Shown in pieces: positions 1-11,196 of a stretch of DNA of 64,000 bases (positions within the stretch are counted from its first letter, which is position 1; each line of letters starts with the position of its first letter). This stretch comes from Symsagittifera roscoffensis. Lineage: Eukaryota; Xenacoelomorpha; Acoela; Convolutidae. The notes beneath the pieces were generated by a model, which was given only the letters and a program-made list of their open reading frames with translations, searched no databases and was not told the origin of the DNA. The position numbers and the translations under genes were made by a program. Location of the stretch: positions 20,192,914-20,256,913 of the forward strand of contig NC_087068.1 of NCBI RefSeq assembly GCF_963678635.1. Reading direction: 5' to 3'.

Positions 1-308
1 CCCTGAAAAGTCCGTTTGTATTATCTACCCACATTCCAGACTGTGTTATTTTGTTGAACGAAGCTCTTTTTTGCGACTCAAGGTCGTTTTTTGCGTCTAG
101 AACTTTGACGTGATACCACTATTGCAACCGTAATCGGTCAGGCTGTGGTAGACCTGATGCTAGAGGTCAAGTGAGAGCTCGTCCTCACACACTATCATTG
201 CCTTGGCAGAGGATCCAATACAGGATCTGAGCTTTTTGAAGTGAACGACTTACCACTATGCTAAGTGCCTATTCGCTCGACGCGATATGAAGTTTCCTCG
301 AGGTGCCT
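1..308. other. Gene-free left edge
   Basis: No convincing reading frame, RNA gene or repeat structure is visible here. The sequence is somewhat less AT-rich than the DNA that follows. It may be the flank of, or a fragment belonging to, the TIR element that starts at 309. Confidence 0.4.
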
Positions 309-983
309 CATTACGAGGCCAAACTGTGTATTTTGTCAAATGTAAGCGGATTCCGCAACAAACTTATAATACATAATCGTCGCGGAATCCGCAGCATTGC
401 TGGTTTTTTTAGATTTTTTTGCTGTTTTCGATTCCTCAAAAAAATAGCTAAAACATTGTAGCGCTCAAAATTACTCCAAAAACAGGTAACTTTGAGGAAT
501 CCCCATTAAAAATTGTGGAATCCGCAACAAAGTTTGTGTAATTCATTACAAAATTTGCAAAACTGGAACAGTTCGCGGAATCCACAAACAATTACAAGTT
601 TGTGTGTTTAGTAAATTAATGTTGTCGTGGAATCCGCGGCTGTAAGTGGAATCCGCAAACTGAGAGCGGAATCCTCAAATTGTAAGCGTATTCCGCATGA
701 ATTTGCGGAATCCACTTACATTTGCGGAATCCGCTTAAGTTTGCGGAATCGGGAACAACTAGTTAGGTTCGGTCATTGCGGAATTTACAACAAAATTAAT
801 ATGCCAACAAAAATTACGTTACAAAAATTTGTGCGCGGAATCTACGGAAATTTTGTTAGTGAAATCCAATTACATTTTCGACCATTTTTAAAATTTGTCT
901 TCGGATACTGATGACCTGTAGATACCAAATTGTGCGCATATCCAGTGCACAGAGGGGGAGTGCACAGTTTGGCCTGCGTAATG
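309..983. mobile_element. Non-autonomous TIR element, copy A (675 bp)
   Basis: The ends are imperfect inverted repeats: CATTACGAGGCCAAACTGTG at the left and its near complement, reading CACAGTTTGGCCT then gcgtaatg, at the right. Between them the 11-bp motif GCGGAATCCGC, or its complement GCGGATTCCGC, and degenerate forms recur many times at 15-60 bp spacing. A related copy with the same ends and interior lies at 34,104-35,343. No transposase is encoded, and the short frames inside follow the motif array rather than a protein. Two copies with matching ends support a mobile element. The superfamily is not assignable because no clear target duplication is seen; dense subterminal motif arrays would fit a hAT-like or Mutator-like element. 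Confidence 0.7.
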
Positions 984-3595
984 CTATTTATCATGAAAAA
1001 AAGGCCGAGCAAATTTTTGATTAAGAACAGTAGTTGATGCCCATTGAAAGTCGTCATTTGTTTTTCGACTCCTCAGCATTTGATTTTAGTGATAAATAAA
1101 AAAAAGACTGTTGTATCCAAAACGTCAACATTCTGACTGACCCCTAAACTGCCTGAATATTTTTACTAACAAATGTTGATAAAATTTTTCGAAATAGAAG
1201 AAATCTAATATTTTTTTTTGAAATTTTTTCCCTCAAAATCAAAGTAACTTTCAAAATGATGTCTTCGCATTCACTAACACATTGATTGAATTAATGAGCG
1301 TGCCTTAAATAAAACAGCAATGTTTTGAGCAGAATTTATAAAACGAAAAATATCGCGTATTAAAAATCTAGAAAAGTGAAGAAAAAATGTTTTCCAAAAT
1401 GTGGAAAAAAATGAAGAAAAAAAAACTTTTGTTTTCAAAATTAAGATGAGAAGCAGAAAAAAATCAGTTTTTAACTTTGTTTGCTTATCCAAAGACTTGT
1501 CAATTACATAGTAAGATAGTAAGCTACTTTTAAACTGTTAATTATAACAAATATTTTTCCACGGCTGTATACACTTAAACCGTAGCAAAGCTGATTTAAC
1601 TCGATGCTTATGTGCTTTATGATAAAGAAGTTTTTTGCGTTTTGATTAACTCATGTTTGCAATAGATCATTTTGATTTTACAAAAACTGGTTACAGCTGA
1701 ACATCTTTTTAAAAATTTTTTGAACTAAAATTTTTTTGAAATTAGTTTTATGTTTCAAAAATCGAAAAAAAATAACTAAGTTAGTCCTTGAAATCTGTCA
1801 GACGAGGTGTGCAGTGGTGACATTCAGAGAATACACTAGCCAAACTTTCGAAGCAACAATTAGGCATAACTAGGCTGTTGTAAGTCTGCTCGCTCGCTTT
1901 ATCTGGTCAAAATTGAAACAAAAATCAATTTGAAAGTCGAATCACGATTGAAAGGGCTCCAGTTTGATATATCACTCAAAACATTCCGATCATTATTTGT
2001 GGTATCTGATTTTGAGTGGAAAAAAAAGAAGAAAAAATTTAAACACACCAAATTTCCCCCACATTTCGCAAATGGTCGGAACATTAATTTAACTTCACTT
2101 GTTCCACGAATATCTTCATATTTCAAGGTTTTAAGACAGTATCCTTGAGGTAAACAGCAATAGACGATTTGGGATGCTGAGGGATCCTATTCTACAAACT
2201 CATGCCCTCTGTTCATGGTCAATCGGCTCTATAACTCTCTGCCATCAATTAGTAGAATTGATACAAATGAAACAAAAAAACTGAAAAAATTAAAAGATGC
2301 CACGGGCGGAACTTAGAAGTTGCAACTCTTAAGTTCAAGCAATGAAATGAACATTTTTTTCATGTTTTCCAGGTTTCCTTGAAATTTTGTCATGAGATGG
2401 ATAAAATTTGTTTATAATAAATCTTGATAAAAACTGTAAGTAGTTTTTTTCAAAGCGTCGTGTGGCCATGAAATGAGAAGGCGCCATAGAGGTGTTCTCA
2501 GAGCAAAAAACCGCAAACAGCAGTTGCAGTGTGAAGTTTTGGCTTGAAAACTACAGGGGTCCTTCAAATAAGTTTTCCTTTACAAAAAAGAACTAAAAAC
2601 TGTGTTAATTTGTTACAAAGATCTTAATTGGAAATTCAGCAATTTATTTAATAAAACGCTAAAACCTGAAACTTTGATCTAATTTTTATTTCGCTGCTGA
2701 GTTACGTTTAATCTTTTTATAAGTAGAAAAAACCTGTTTTCGGGCTTGCGTAGATCCTAAGCTTTCAAATGAAAATTTTTAAAAACTAAATTTTTATTGC
2801 TTCTGCTGTTTACATAGATTTTTGCACTAAGCACACCTCTCTGACGGAAAAAAAGCCTATATCGTTCTATTAACTCCCAAGCTTAAAATTATATCGAGGC
2901 CAACTTTTTTGTCTACTCAATGGAATAATAGACGCAAAACTTATCCTTTGTATTAAACACAGCACGCCGGCCGGGAGAAAGAATGGGACATTCATTTTGA
3001 TCACCATTGAAAAATTTTGTTTGAATTTCATCAAAATGAATTGATCTAGCTTTTTGAATATTTCATGAGCACTTTCATCAAAAATTTAACAGCTTTTTGC
3101 AAAAATTTGAAGGAGTTCTTTGATATATAATGAAATCTTTTTGAGGTAATTCAATTACAAATTTTCTAATAGATAAAACATTGTTTCTGCTATTTATATT
3201 GATTTGTTTGTTTGACTTCTCTTTGTCACTCCGGGAAACTATTTTGTTTTCGAATTAACCAGTACGAGTCGAAGTTAAACTTAATAGACATATGGCCTTT
3301 TCAAATCAATTATTTATGAGTTTTAGCTTTATAGCTCCAAGACACTCACTATCACACGTGAACATTTTGCGAATTCCATATAAAAATGTTTGTGAATCTA
3401 ACATGAAATAAAAATTTTTTTTTGATTGCCCACAAAATTGATGTGAATATCAACGTGCCAACGTGCCACGAGACATTCGCCCCCAAAACTAATCTGCCTA
3501 AATTATTACGAAGAATTTTATTTTAAGAATGAACTAATAATCAAGCAAAAGGTATTGGGACAGTTTGTTATGCTGTTTGACAGTTTGTAATCATT

Positions 3596-3740
3596 AGCGA
3601 AATTAGGCAGCGCGGGGTTGGGAAGCGAAGCATACTCCTCCATCCGAGGGATTCGATACCCCATGCTCACCCAAATGGTCGCCTTTGGTACTATTTTTAG
3701 ACACGTCAGTTTTGGTAGACCATCATAAAATTTTTCTAAA
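3596..3740 (+). mobile_element. Probable tRNA-derived SINE
   Basis: A box-A-like stretch (ggcagcgcggggttggg, near 3,605) is followed about 40 bp later by a box-B-like stretch (gggattcgatacccc, 3,648-3,662). That is the spacing of an RNA polymerase III internal promoter in a tRNA. The intervening bases do not fold into a full tRNA with an anticodon arm, so this is more likely a tRNA-derived SINE head followed by its body than a working tRNA gene. No poly-A tail or target duplication is obvious. Confidence 0.4.
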
Positions 3741-3954
3741 AGCGCCAATAGATAATATTTTTGAGGTGAAGCGCGCGTAAGAAAAATGCAAACAAGTTCC
3801 CTTATGAGTAGCTTTTAGCTTGTCTGTTAATTTTTAGCAATTTTCAAACCCAGGCATACGGGTATCTAGGACTGCTCAAGATGCCAGAATTTAAAAATAT
3901 CTGATTTTACTTTGAAAAAAGTTAGCTTTGTCCCCCCTTGTTGCTTCGACCATT

Positions 3955-4110
3955 GAAAATGGGGAAGAAATTTGTATTTGGGAGTGTTTTAGTTTATTTG
4001 TTTTCCCTACAAAATCAGGTACCACAAATAATCATCGGACTGGGTTGAGTGATTTATCATAATGAAGCCTTTTCAATCGTGATTCTAACCACATTTAAAA
4101 AAGAATTAGC
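3955..4110. repeat. Dispersed repeat family R2, copy 1
   Basis: The stretch around aaaatcaggtaccacaaat, followed by an imperfect atcatcggactgggt, recurs near 63,077-63,180 and, more diverged, near 57,708-57,840. Similarity covers roughly 100-150 bp. No ends or coding capacity can be defined. Confidence 0.5.
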
Positions 4111-5605
4111 GAAACTTCGGGGTCGTCTCAAAGTCCGTCTGGGTTGTAGAAATTGAAAAACTCGCACACACAAACAATTCATGAACACTGGATATAATTT
4201 TTTGAATCATCAGTTTCCCGACCGAATTACGGTAAATATATTTTTTCAATTTGTTTTTGTATTTATAATATTTGATTCAGACTAATTTTAATTGAGTAAA
4301 TGCATTTTAAATTAACTTAATGAATAATATGTTTAAGGAAACAATTTCAGTAGTTGAATCGATGCTTACAACAACTTACATAAACGTTTCTATATAAAAG
4401 CCACAATAATTTTTGGATAGGTTGTTTGAATTGTTACTAATGAGATTGTACTAATTCAAGTTTTCTTGACTCAAAATTGCTAAATGTTTTCCGACCGAAA
4501 CCTGCTCCCATGTTTTGAATCTGTCGCTGCATTTTGAGTTTTTTTGCTGCAAAACTCATAGTTTCGGTTTTATTGTTTTTACAGTGGGATTTTTTGTAAT
4601 CATTCAGTTGCTGACTTGAGAAACTAAAAAAGATCAAATTTTTATCCACACATCATCATCTACAGAGAGAAAGGTTTTCGAAATTTTAAACCGAGAAGAT
4701 AAATTACTAATCTTAACCAGAAATCTAAAAACATTCAAAACAAACTCTCGAGGAACACCACAGATCACTGATATGTTATCTAAGTAAAAACATCCATTTT
4801 CACCCACCGGCTTTTTTCTGTTAAAAATTTCTGCTAGAAAATCCCATTTCAAGAATAAGTACAGATGGTTGACGCATTAAAAACTTTCTTTACATCATTG
4901 AAACCTTCAGATTGGTTTTTCTTGAAAAAAAATGAGCCTGAAAGATCTTTTGGCTGAAAACCATCGCAACAGTTGGAGATTAAACTGAAACCTAGTGCAG
5001 AGACAACACTCATCAAAACAACTTACTACCCATTAATATATTAGCTCTCAAAACTTTTTCTATTTGAATTTATCCAAAAAATCAGAAGACAGTTTTTAAA
5101 CTTGCTTCCTTCACCATCTTAAAAATTTGCCACTACCTTTGTGTTTTGAAACAAGTAGTTATTTTGACCCAGTTCGTTGCAATTTATGAAAGTTCCTCAA
5201 ATACTTTGACGATATACTTTTTTTGTTAGCTAGAATTTTGACTTACTATCAAGACCTGTTGATAATTGGTTGGGCGAATTTGTAAAAGCTTCAAAGTTTT
5301 CAGAAAACTCAATTTGTTTTATGAAATAAAAAAAAATTTAATTGAAGGCGAAACTATTCGGATTGGTTTGAGAATCAAAACGCGCTGCTATGTTGTCACC
5401 CAACTTAGCAACAAATCATCCAACTTATTCGCTCATGAAAGTGAATTTTCCATCTTTGATCTGTGATTATTACCATTGAACAAAAAATTTCTGAGAAATA
5501 TGAAGAGTTTTTGTTTCACCATTTTCGACCAGTGAGATTTTTTACAATACAAAATGTTCTTGGCTTGCAAACATTTGAGCTTTTTTGCAAAAATTGTTTG
5601 TCCAT

Positions 5606-5788
5606 CAAACATTGTTTGATAGCTTACCTTTTAGTTATTCATGAATACAAACAAGCTGTGTAATTTTCCTTTTATTGGTGTTGGAGATCCGTGGAAAATC
5701 CACGGATCTCCAACACCAATAAAAGGAAAATTAAACAGCTTGTATTTATTCATGAAAAACTAAAAGGTAAGCTATCAAACAATGTTTG
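5606..5788. repeat. Large foldback (183 bp inverted repeat)
   Basis: Two arms of about 90 bp are inverted copies meeting at ccgtggaaaatccacgg near 5,696. The outer ends are caaacattgtttg and its complement caaacaatgtttg. The arms match closely with only a few small indels, so the single strand could form a long hairpin. It lies just downstream of the decayed LINE endonuclease fragment. Confidence 0.85.
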
Positions 5789-6752
5789 CTGATTGGAACA
5801 GATCCTTTTCTGGTGCTTCATTATCCAATTTTTTACCGTTTTCAATGATGAGTTTTTTCAAATACCGGTCAAGCTTCTCATTTGTTCCTAAGCCTTTCAA
5901 GTTATTTTGCAACTCGATAAGAAAACTGTAAAGCTTATTTGGATTACTCAAATGACCCATAGGTCGAATTTTTCAATAATTGTTTTAGTTCAGTCTCATA
6001 AAATATATAAACTGTCACTGAACAGTGATCTGACACATCTCAGATTTAGTTGAAACAAAATTATATTGAAAGTTCCATAACTTGATCTTTTGATGTTGCA
6101 GAATTGATCGTTCACCTTGTTATCAGCAACTTAGATTGGAAACTGAAGTCGTATTGAAACACGACATTCTTAATCGCCAATTAGAACGGTTTGAAAAACT
6201 CTTATCCGGATTTCAATGCGTGCTTTTTTTTGGTTTCATTAGGCGCGCTGTAGAAACAGATTTTAATTTCGGATTTGCTTTCATTCATTTTTAATTTGAT
6301 ACGATAAGATTGAGTTGGATAATTTTTTGATACCTACTGCCTCCAAGTCTCTATTCCTTAAAATAGTACAAAATCTCAGGGCATTGGGAACTTAGATTCC
6401 AACTCTAATGCAACTAGATTCCCTGCTCATAATACTTAAAATCCAGTAGTTATCAAGACAAAAAAGTTTTGTATCGTCACTTTTTCAAAATCAAGTCTCG
6501 CTTTATGCTATTAAAGAGGGAAAATATTCGAACTACTTATGTAATCCTGCAATTCTGGTTAGTGGCACCTTAAACGGTCATATATTTAGAAATAATGGCT
6601 TGTCTGGATCTCTATTAGCTATTGAAACTACTTAGAGCACTTGTTTGAGTTGAGCAAAATTAAGGTTCTGTTCCCTAAGTTTTTCTTCTTGACTTCTAGA
6701 TAACTGTTTCTACCATCCTTGTTTCTTGCTTCGTCATTTTGGAACCTGATCT
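5775..6752 (-). pseudogene. Decayed LINE ORF2 endonuclease region
   Basis: On the minus strand, short frame-shifted stretches resemble the apurinic-type endonuclease of non-LTR retrotransposons. A VLIGD stretch stands where the family has GDFN. Downstream is VSDHCSV, matching the conserved SDH motif near the domain's end. An upstream stretch, IKICFYSAPNET, suits the central beta-strand. Several stops and frame changes show it is dead. The last part, 5,775-5,960, reads as a lysine- and glutamate-rich stretch of 61 residues. The probable ORF1 of the same LINE lies on the same strand at 29,002-29,530, beyond the retroelement that splits the LINE. Order and orientation fit a single split LINE. 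The family assignment is inference from motifs. Confidence 0.5.
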
Positions 6753-8562
6753 AAACTATATTTTGTGATTGGATAAATTAGATATTTTACCACTGTAAAG
6801 TATTTAATATTAACCAATCATGATCCATCTAACTAACAACCCACTTATTTGTAAGTGCTGAAATTACTTGTAATTTCAGCGCCAGAGAGATTTGAATTTA
6901 ACTTAGAAATTAGTTGCCTCTCCAAGAGAACTTCAGCAGCCGCAACAAACCAGTATACCCTAGATCTATTGAGCCTAGCAGAGACTAGTTAAACACCCTG
7001 AGACTAGATAGTATAAGAGTAAGATTAGGATCGGTATTAGACTAAGAAGTTGCACGAATCTATCCGGCCGAAAATAAGATAGCGTGACGAGCAGACGGTG
7101 TACCCTATCCGAAATTACTCTATGAGTTAACCACATCGGTCCTAACTCATCTGGTGCGACCATAAGTCTCGAACAAGACCTTAATAGCTTAGAATTAACC
7201 AAAAATAGATTAGAATTTAGACAAAACATTTTTAAAATGTTATACGACGATAATTTAATCGAAATGTCTCTACGACTCAATAGATCAGAGCCGATATTCC
7301 GAACGATAACAGAACTACCCGGAATTGTAAGAAGACCTCGAACCAGAGACGACACACGACAAAGTAGAATTACCATATAGTTATATGATAGTACGGCAAA
7401 AGCCAACACAAACTTTTATATTTAGAATTTTATTAGCAATGAATTTAGATTTTCATTTGCAAACATAAAATCTTGAAGTCAATCTTCATGATCATTTCAG
7501 GCGCTAAACAAAATTATTAATGTACAATAACGATTGATAAAAAGATCTCAGATCGTTTTCCTAAATTCTGCAGTATTATATAAAACATGTTTGGAAAATA
7601 TTTATTGAAAATCAAAACAAAAATTAGTAGCATGACAATAAATTGTTAGTAATCATAAAATCATCTGTTGTCCCAGCCTCATCACCTTAACATAACAGCA
7701 ATCATAAGCTCACTAATATCATTAAAAAACTAAATCTTTTTCTTAAACAAATTTAAACCATTTTAAACTTAAATTCACTTAATTTTAAAATCAGATCATC
7801 AAGGCTTATCCTTGGATCTTAATTAATTTTCTATTTCACTAAATTTAAAACTTGATCATCAAGGCCTATCCTTGGATCAAAAAGAACAATTTTGTTCACC
7901 CCCACCCACTTAGCAAGTGTCTAACGACCTCAAACGTCGATTCACTATCCAACCCTTCCAAAAAACCCAAGACTAATAGAAGTTTTTGAACAAAACTAAC
8001 CATTCAAATTAGGATAAACAGTGAAGAACTTCGGTTATTCATCCTTCACTTGAACCCTCCTCTTACCAGACCCAGGATAAATCTTAGACTTAGTAAGTTT
8101 AAAATAGTATCTAACGAACTACTCGCGTTCTAATTATACCTGAACCTTGTGGATCGATTTACTATTCTCCAACCCTTGAACACAATCACTACCCCTAAGT
8201 AAGATTAAGTAAGTTAACACCTTAGCTTATACTAGCCACGAGAAAGTAAAAAATCATTCTTTGGAATCGATATACTTTTCTCTCCAACCCTGAACAAATA
8301 GACCCAGGTTAAGCTAACCAAAAAATCGTAAGGACTAACAGTTTAAGAAAGTAGACATCATCTAACAACTTTTTGCATCCCTCATCCTAAAACTTATGTC
8401 ATTCAAAAATCTAGGAAATAAACAAACAATCGTTTTACACAACTGTGAAATAGATAAAAAAAAATACGATCTTGTAATCACACCTCATACACAAACAGTT
8501 GGATATATTAGAACAAAACGACTAACAATAAAAAGAAAAATAATAAACAAACAAAGACAAAT
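6753..8562 (+). repeat. Terminal repeat copy 1 (duplicated left LTR)
   Basis: This is the 1.8-kb terminal repeat inside duplication unit 1. It matches 9,112-10,922 and 27,055-28,863 with few differences. Shared sequence starts at aaactatattttgtg and ends at aaagacaaat. The boundaries are set by the third copy and are good to a few bases. No TG...CA ends are obvious. Confidence 0.8.
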
Positions 8563-8818
8563 CACACGAAAAAGATTTTCAAAAATTTGAAACGCATTTT
8601 CAGAATAAGAAGCCAGCAATTTAGATGAACTCTATAATTTAAAAGAATCGATTGATAAAAATTGTCCCATTCACGATCAATTATATTTTTCCGACTCAGA
8701 AACAACTTCAAATTCATCAAAAAGAGGAAAAAGAAGAATAAAAAGCAATGTAAACACAAACCAGTACACTTGTATAATTGGAATCAACCAATTAGGCACA
8801 TCGATAGTTATATATTAA
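8396..8818 (+). pseudogene. Duplicated copy of the retroelement leader ORF
   Basis: This copy in duplication unit 1 parallels the frame at 10,756-11,178. It starts MSFKNLGNKQ and has the same TGA at 8,588-8,590. An additional TAA shortly after it is absent from unit 2. Since the unit lacks the rest of gag, it cannot be functional as part of an element. Confidence 0.7.
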
Positions 8819-9111
8819 CAGTCATTAATCGAAAAAATGAGCCACAGCCACACTCAAAGTGACGATAGTCCAGATGACGACGACATTTAAACTACTTATG
8901 TAATCCTGCAATTCTGGTTAGTGGCACCTTAAACGGTTATATATATAGAAATAATGGCTTGTCTGGAGCTCTATCACCTATTGAAACTACTTAGAGCACT
9001 TGTTTGAGTTGAGCAAAATTAAGGTTCTGTTCCCTAAGTTTTTCTTCTTGACTTCTAGATAACTGTTTCTACCATCCTTGTTTCTTGCTTCGTCATTTTG
9101 GAACCTGATCT

Positions 9112-10922
9112 AAACTATATTTTGTGGTTGGATAAATTAGATATTTTACCACTGTAAAGTATTTAATATTAACCAATCATGATCCATCTAACTAACAACC
9201 CACTTATTTGTAAGTGCTGAAATTACTTGTAATTTCAGCGCCAGAGAGATTTGAATTTAACTTAGAAATTAGTTGCCTCTCCAAGAGAACTTCAGCAGCC
9301 GCAACAAACCAGTATACCCTAGATCTATTGAGCCTAGCAGAGACTAGTTAAACACCCTGAGACTAGATAGTATAAGAGTAAGATTAGGATCGGTATTAGA
9401 CTAAGAAGTTGCACGAATCTATCCGGCCGAAAATAAGATAGCGTGACGAGCAGACGGTGTACCCTATCCGAAATTACTCTATGAGTTAACCACATCGGTC
9501 CTAACTCATCTGGTGCGACCATAAGTCTCGAACAAGACCTTAATAGCTTAGAATTAACCAAAAATAGATTAGAATTTAGACAAAACATTTTTAAAATGTT
9601 ATACGACGATAATTTAATCGAAATGTCTCTACGACTCAATAGATCAGAGCCGATATTCCGAACGATAACAGAACTACCCGGAATTGTAAGAAGACCTCGA
9701 ACCAGAGACGACACACGACAAAGTAGAAACTTACCATATAGTTATATGATAGTACGGCAAAAGCCAACACAAACTTTTATATTTAGAATTTTATTAGCAA
9801 TGAATTTAGATTTTCATTTGCAAACATAAAATCTTGAAGTCAATCTTCATGATCATTTCAGGCGCTAAACAAAAAAATAATGTACAATAACGATTGATAA
9901 AAAGATCTCAGATCGTTTTCCTAAATTCTGCAGTATTATATAAAACATGTTTGGAAAATATTTATTGAAAATCAAAACAAAAATTAGTAGCATGACAAAA
10001 AATTGTTAGTAATCATAAAATCATCTGTTGTCCCAGCTTCATCACCTAAACATAACAGCAATCATAAGCTCACTAATATCATTAAAAAACTAAATCTTTT
10101 TCTTAAACAAATTTAAACCATTTTAAACTTAAATTCACTTAATTTTAAAATCAGATCATCAAGGCTTATCCTTGGATCTTAATTAATTTTCTATTTCACT
10201 AAATTTAAAACTTGATCATCAAGGCCTATCCTTGGATCAAAAAGAACAATTTTGTTCACCCCCACCCACTTAGCAAGTGTCTAACGACGTCAAACGTCGA
10301 TTCACTATCCAACCCTTCCAAAAAACCCAAGACTAATAGAAGTTTTTCAACAAAACTAACCATTCAAATTAGGATAAACAGTGAAGAACTTCGGTTATTC
10401 ATCCTTCACTTGAACCCTCCTCTTACCAGACCCAGGATAAATCTTAGACTTAGTAAGTTTAAAATAGTATCTAACGAACTACTCGCGTTCTAATTATACC
10501 TGAACCTTGTGGATCGATTTACTATTCTCCAACCCTTGAACACAATCACTACCCCTAAGTAAGATTAAGTAAGTTAACACCTTAGCTTATACTAGCCACG
10601 AGAAAGTAAAAAATCATTCTTCGGAATCGATATACTTTTCTCTCCAACCCTGAACAAATAGACCCAGGTTAAGCTAACCAAAAAATCGTAAGGACTAACA
10701 GTTTAAGAAAGTAGACATCATCTAACAACTTTTTGCATCCCTCATCCTAAAACTTATGTCATTCAAAAATCTAGGAAATAAACAAACAATCGTTTTACAC
10801 AACTGTGAAATAGATAACAAAAAATACGATCTTGTAATCACACCTCATACACAAACAGTTGGATATATTAGAACAAAACGACTAACAATAAAAAGAAAAA
10901 TAATAAACAAACAAAGACAAAT
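9112..10922 (+). repeat. Left terminal repeat (LTR) of the env-bearing element
   Basis: This repeat corresponds nearly base for base to 27,055-28,863. It contains paired motifs such as gatcatcaaggc(t/c)tatccttggatc twice (near 10,155 and 10,213) and an AAT-rich segment around 9,850-10,090. The leader ORF begins inside it at 10,756. A primer-binding site complementary to a tRNA 3' end (TGG at the repeat's end) is not apparent, so the exact right boundary remains open. Confidence 0.75.
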
Positions 10923-11178
10923 CACACGAAAAAGATTTTCAAAAAATTGAAACGCATTTTCAGAATCAGAAGCCAGCAATTTAGATGAACTCTATAAATT
11001 AAAAGAATCGATTGATAAAAATTGTCCCATTCACGATCAATTATATTTTTCCGACTCAGAAACAACTTCAAATTCATCAAAAAGAGGAAAAAGAAGAATA
11101 AAAAGCAATGTAAACACAAACCAGTACACTTGTATAATTGGAATCAACCAATTAGGCACATCGATAGTTATATATTAA
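10756..11178 (+). pseudogene. Leader ORF of the env-bearing element
   Basis: The frame starts at ATG 10,756, inside the terminal repeat, and runs 140 codons to TAA at 11,176-11,178. One TGA at 10,948-10,950 interrupts it. The product would be basic and lysine-rich in its first half, with KKRGKRR-like clusters and serine/aspartate stretches later. I recognise no family. The same frame continues past the TAA directly into the gag start at 11,197, so it may be the original amino end of Gag and not a separate protein. The duplicated copy at 8,396 keeps the TGA; the right terminal repeat carries only the first 55 codons or so. Function unknown. Confidence 0.5.
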
Positions 11179-11196
11179 CAGTCATTAATCGAAAAA

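Larger units (their letters stand above)
984..5605. other. Gene-free AT-rich DNA
   Basis: This stretch holds no protein frame with recognisable features. Open frames are short and biased by A and T runs. It contains the SINE-like segment at 3,596-3,740 and one member of a dispersed repeat at 3,955-4,110, both listed separately. The rest shows no structure I can name. Confidence 0.5.

Noticed and set aside
6975-7409. A 144-codon minus-strand frame in the terminal repeat, repeated at 9,334-9,714 and 27,277-27,582.
   Set aside because: It lies antisense within the LTR. It recurs only because the LTR is repeated, varies in length between copies and shows no protein features.
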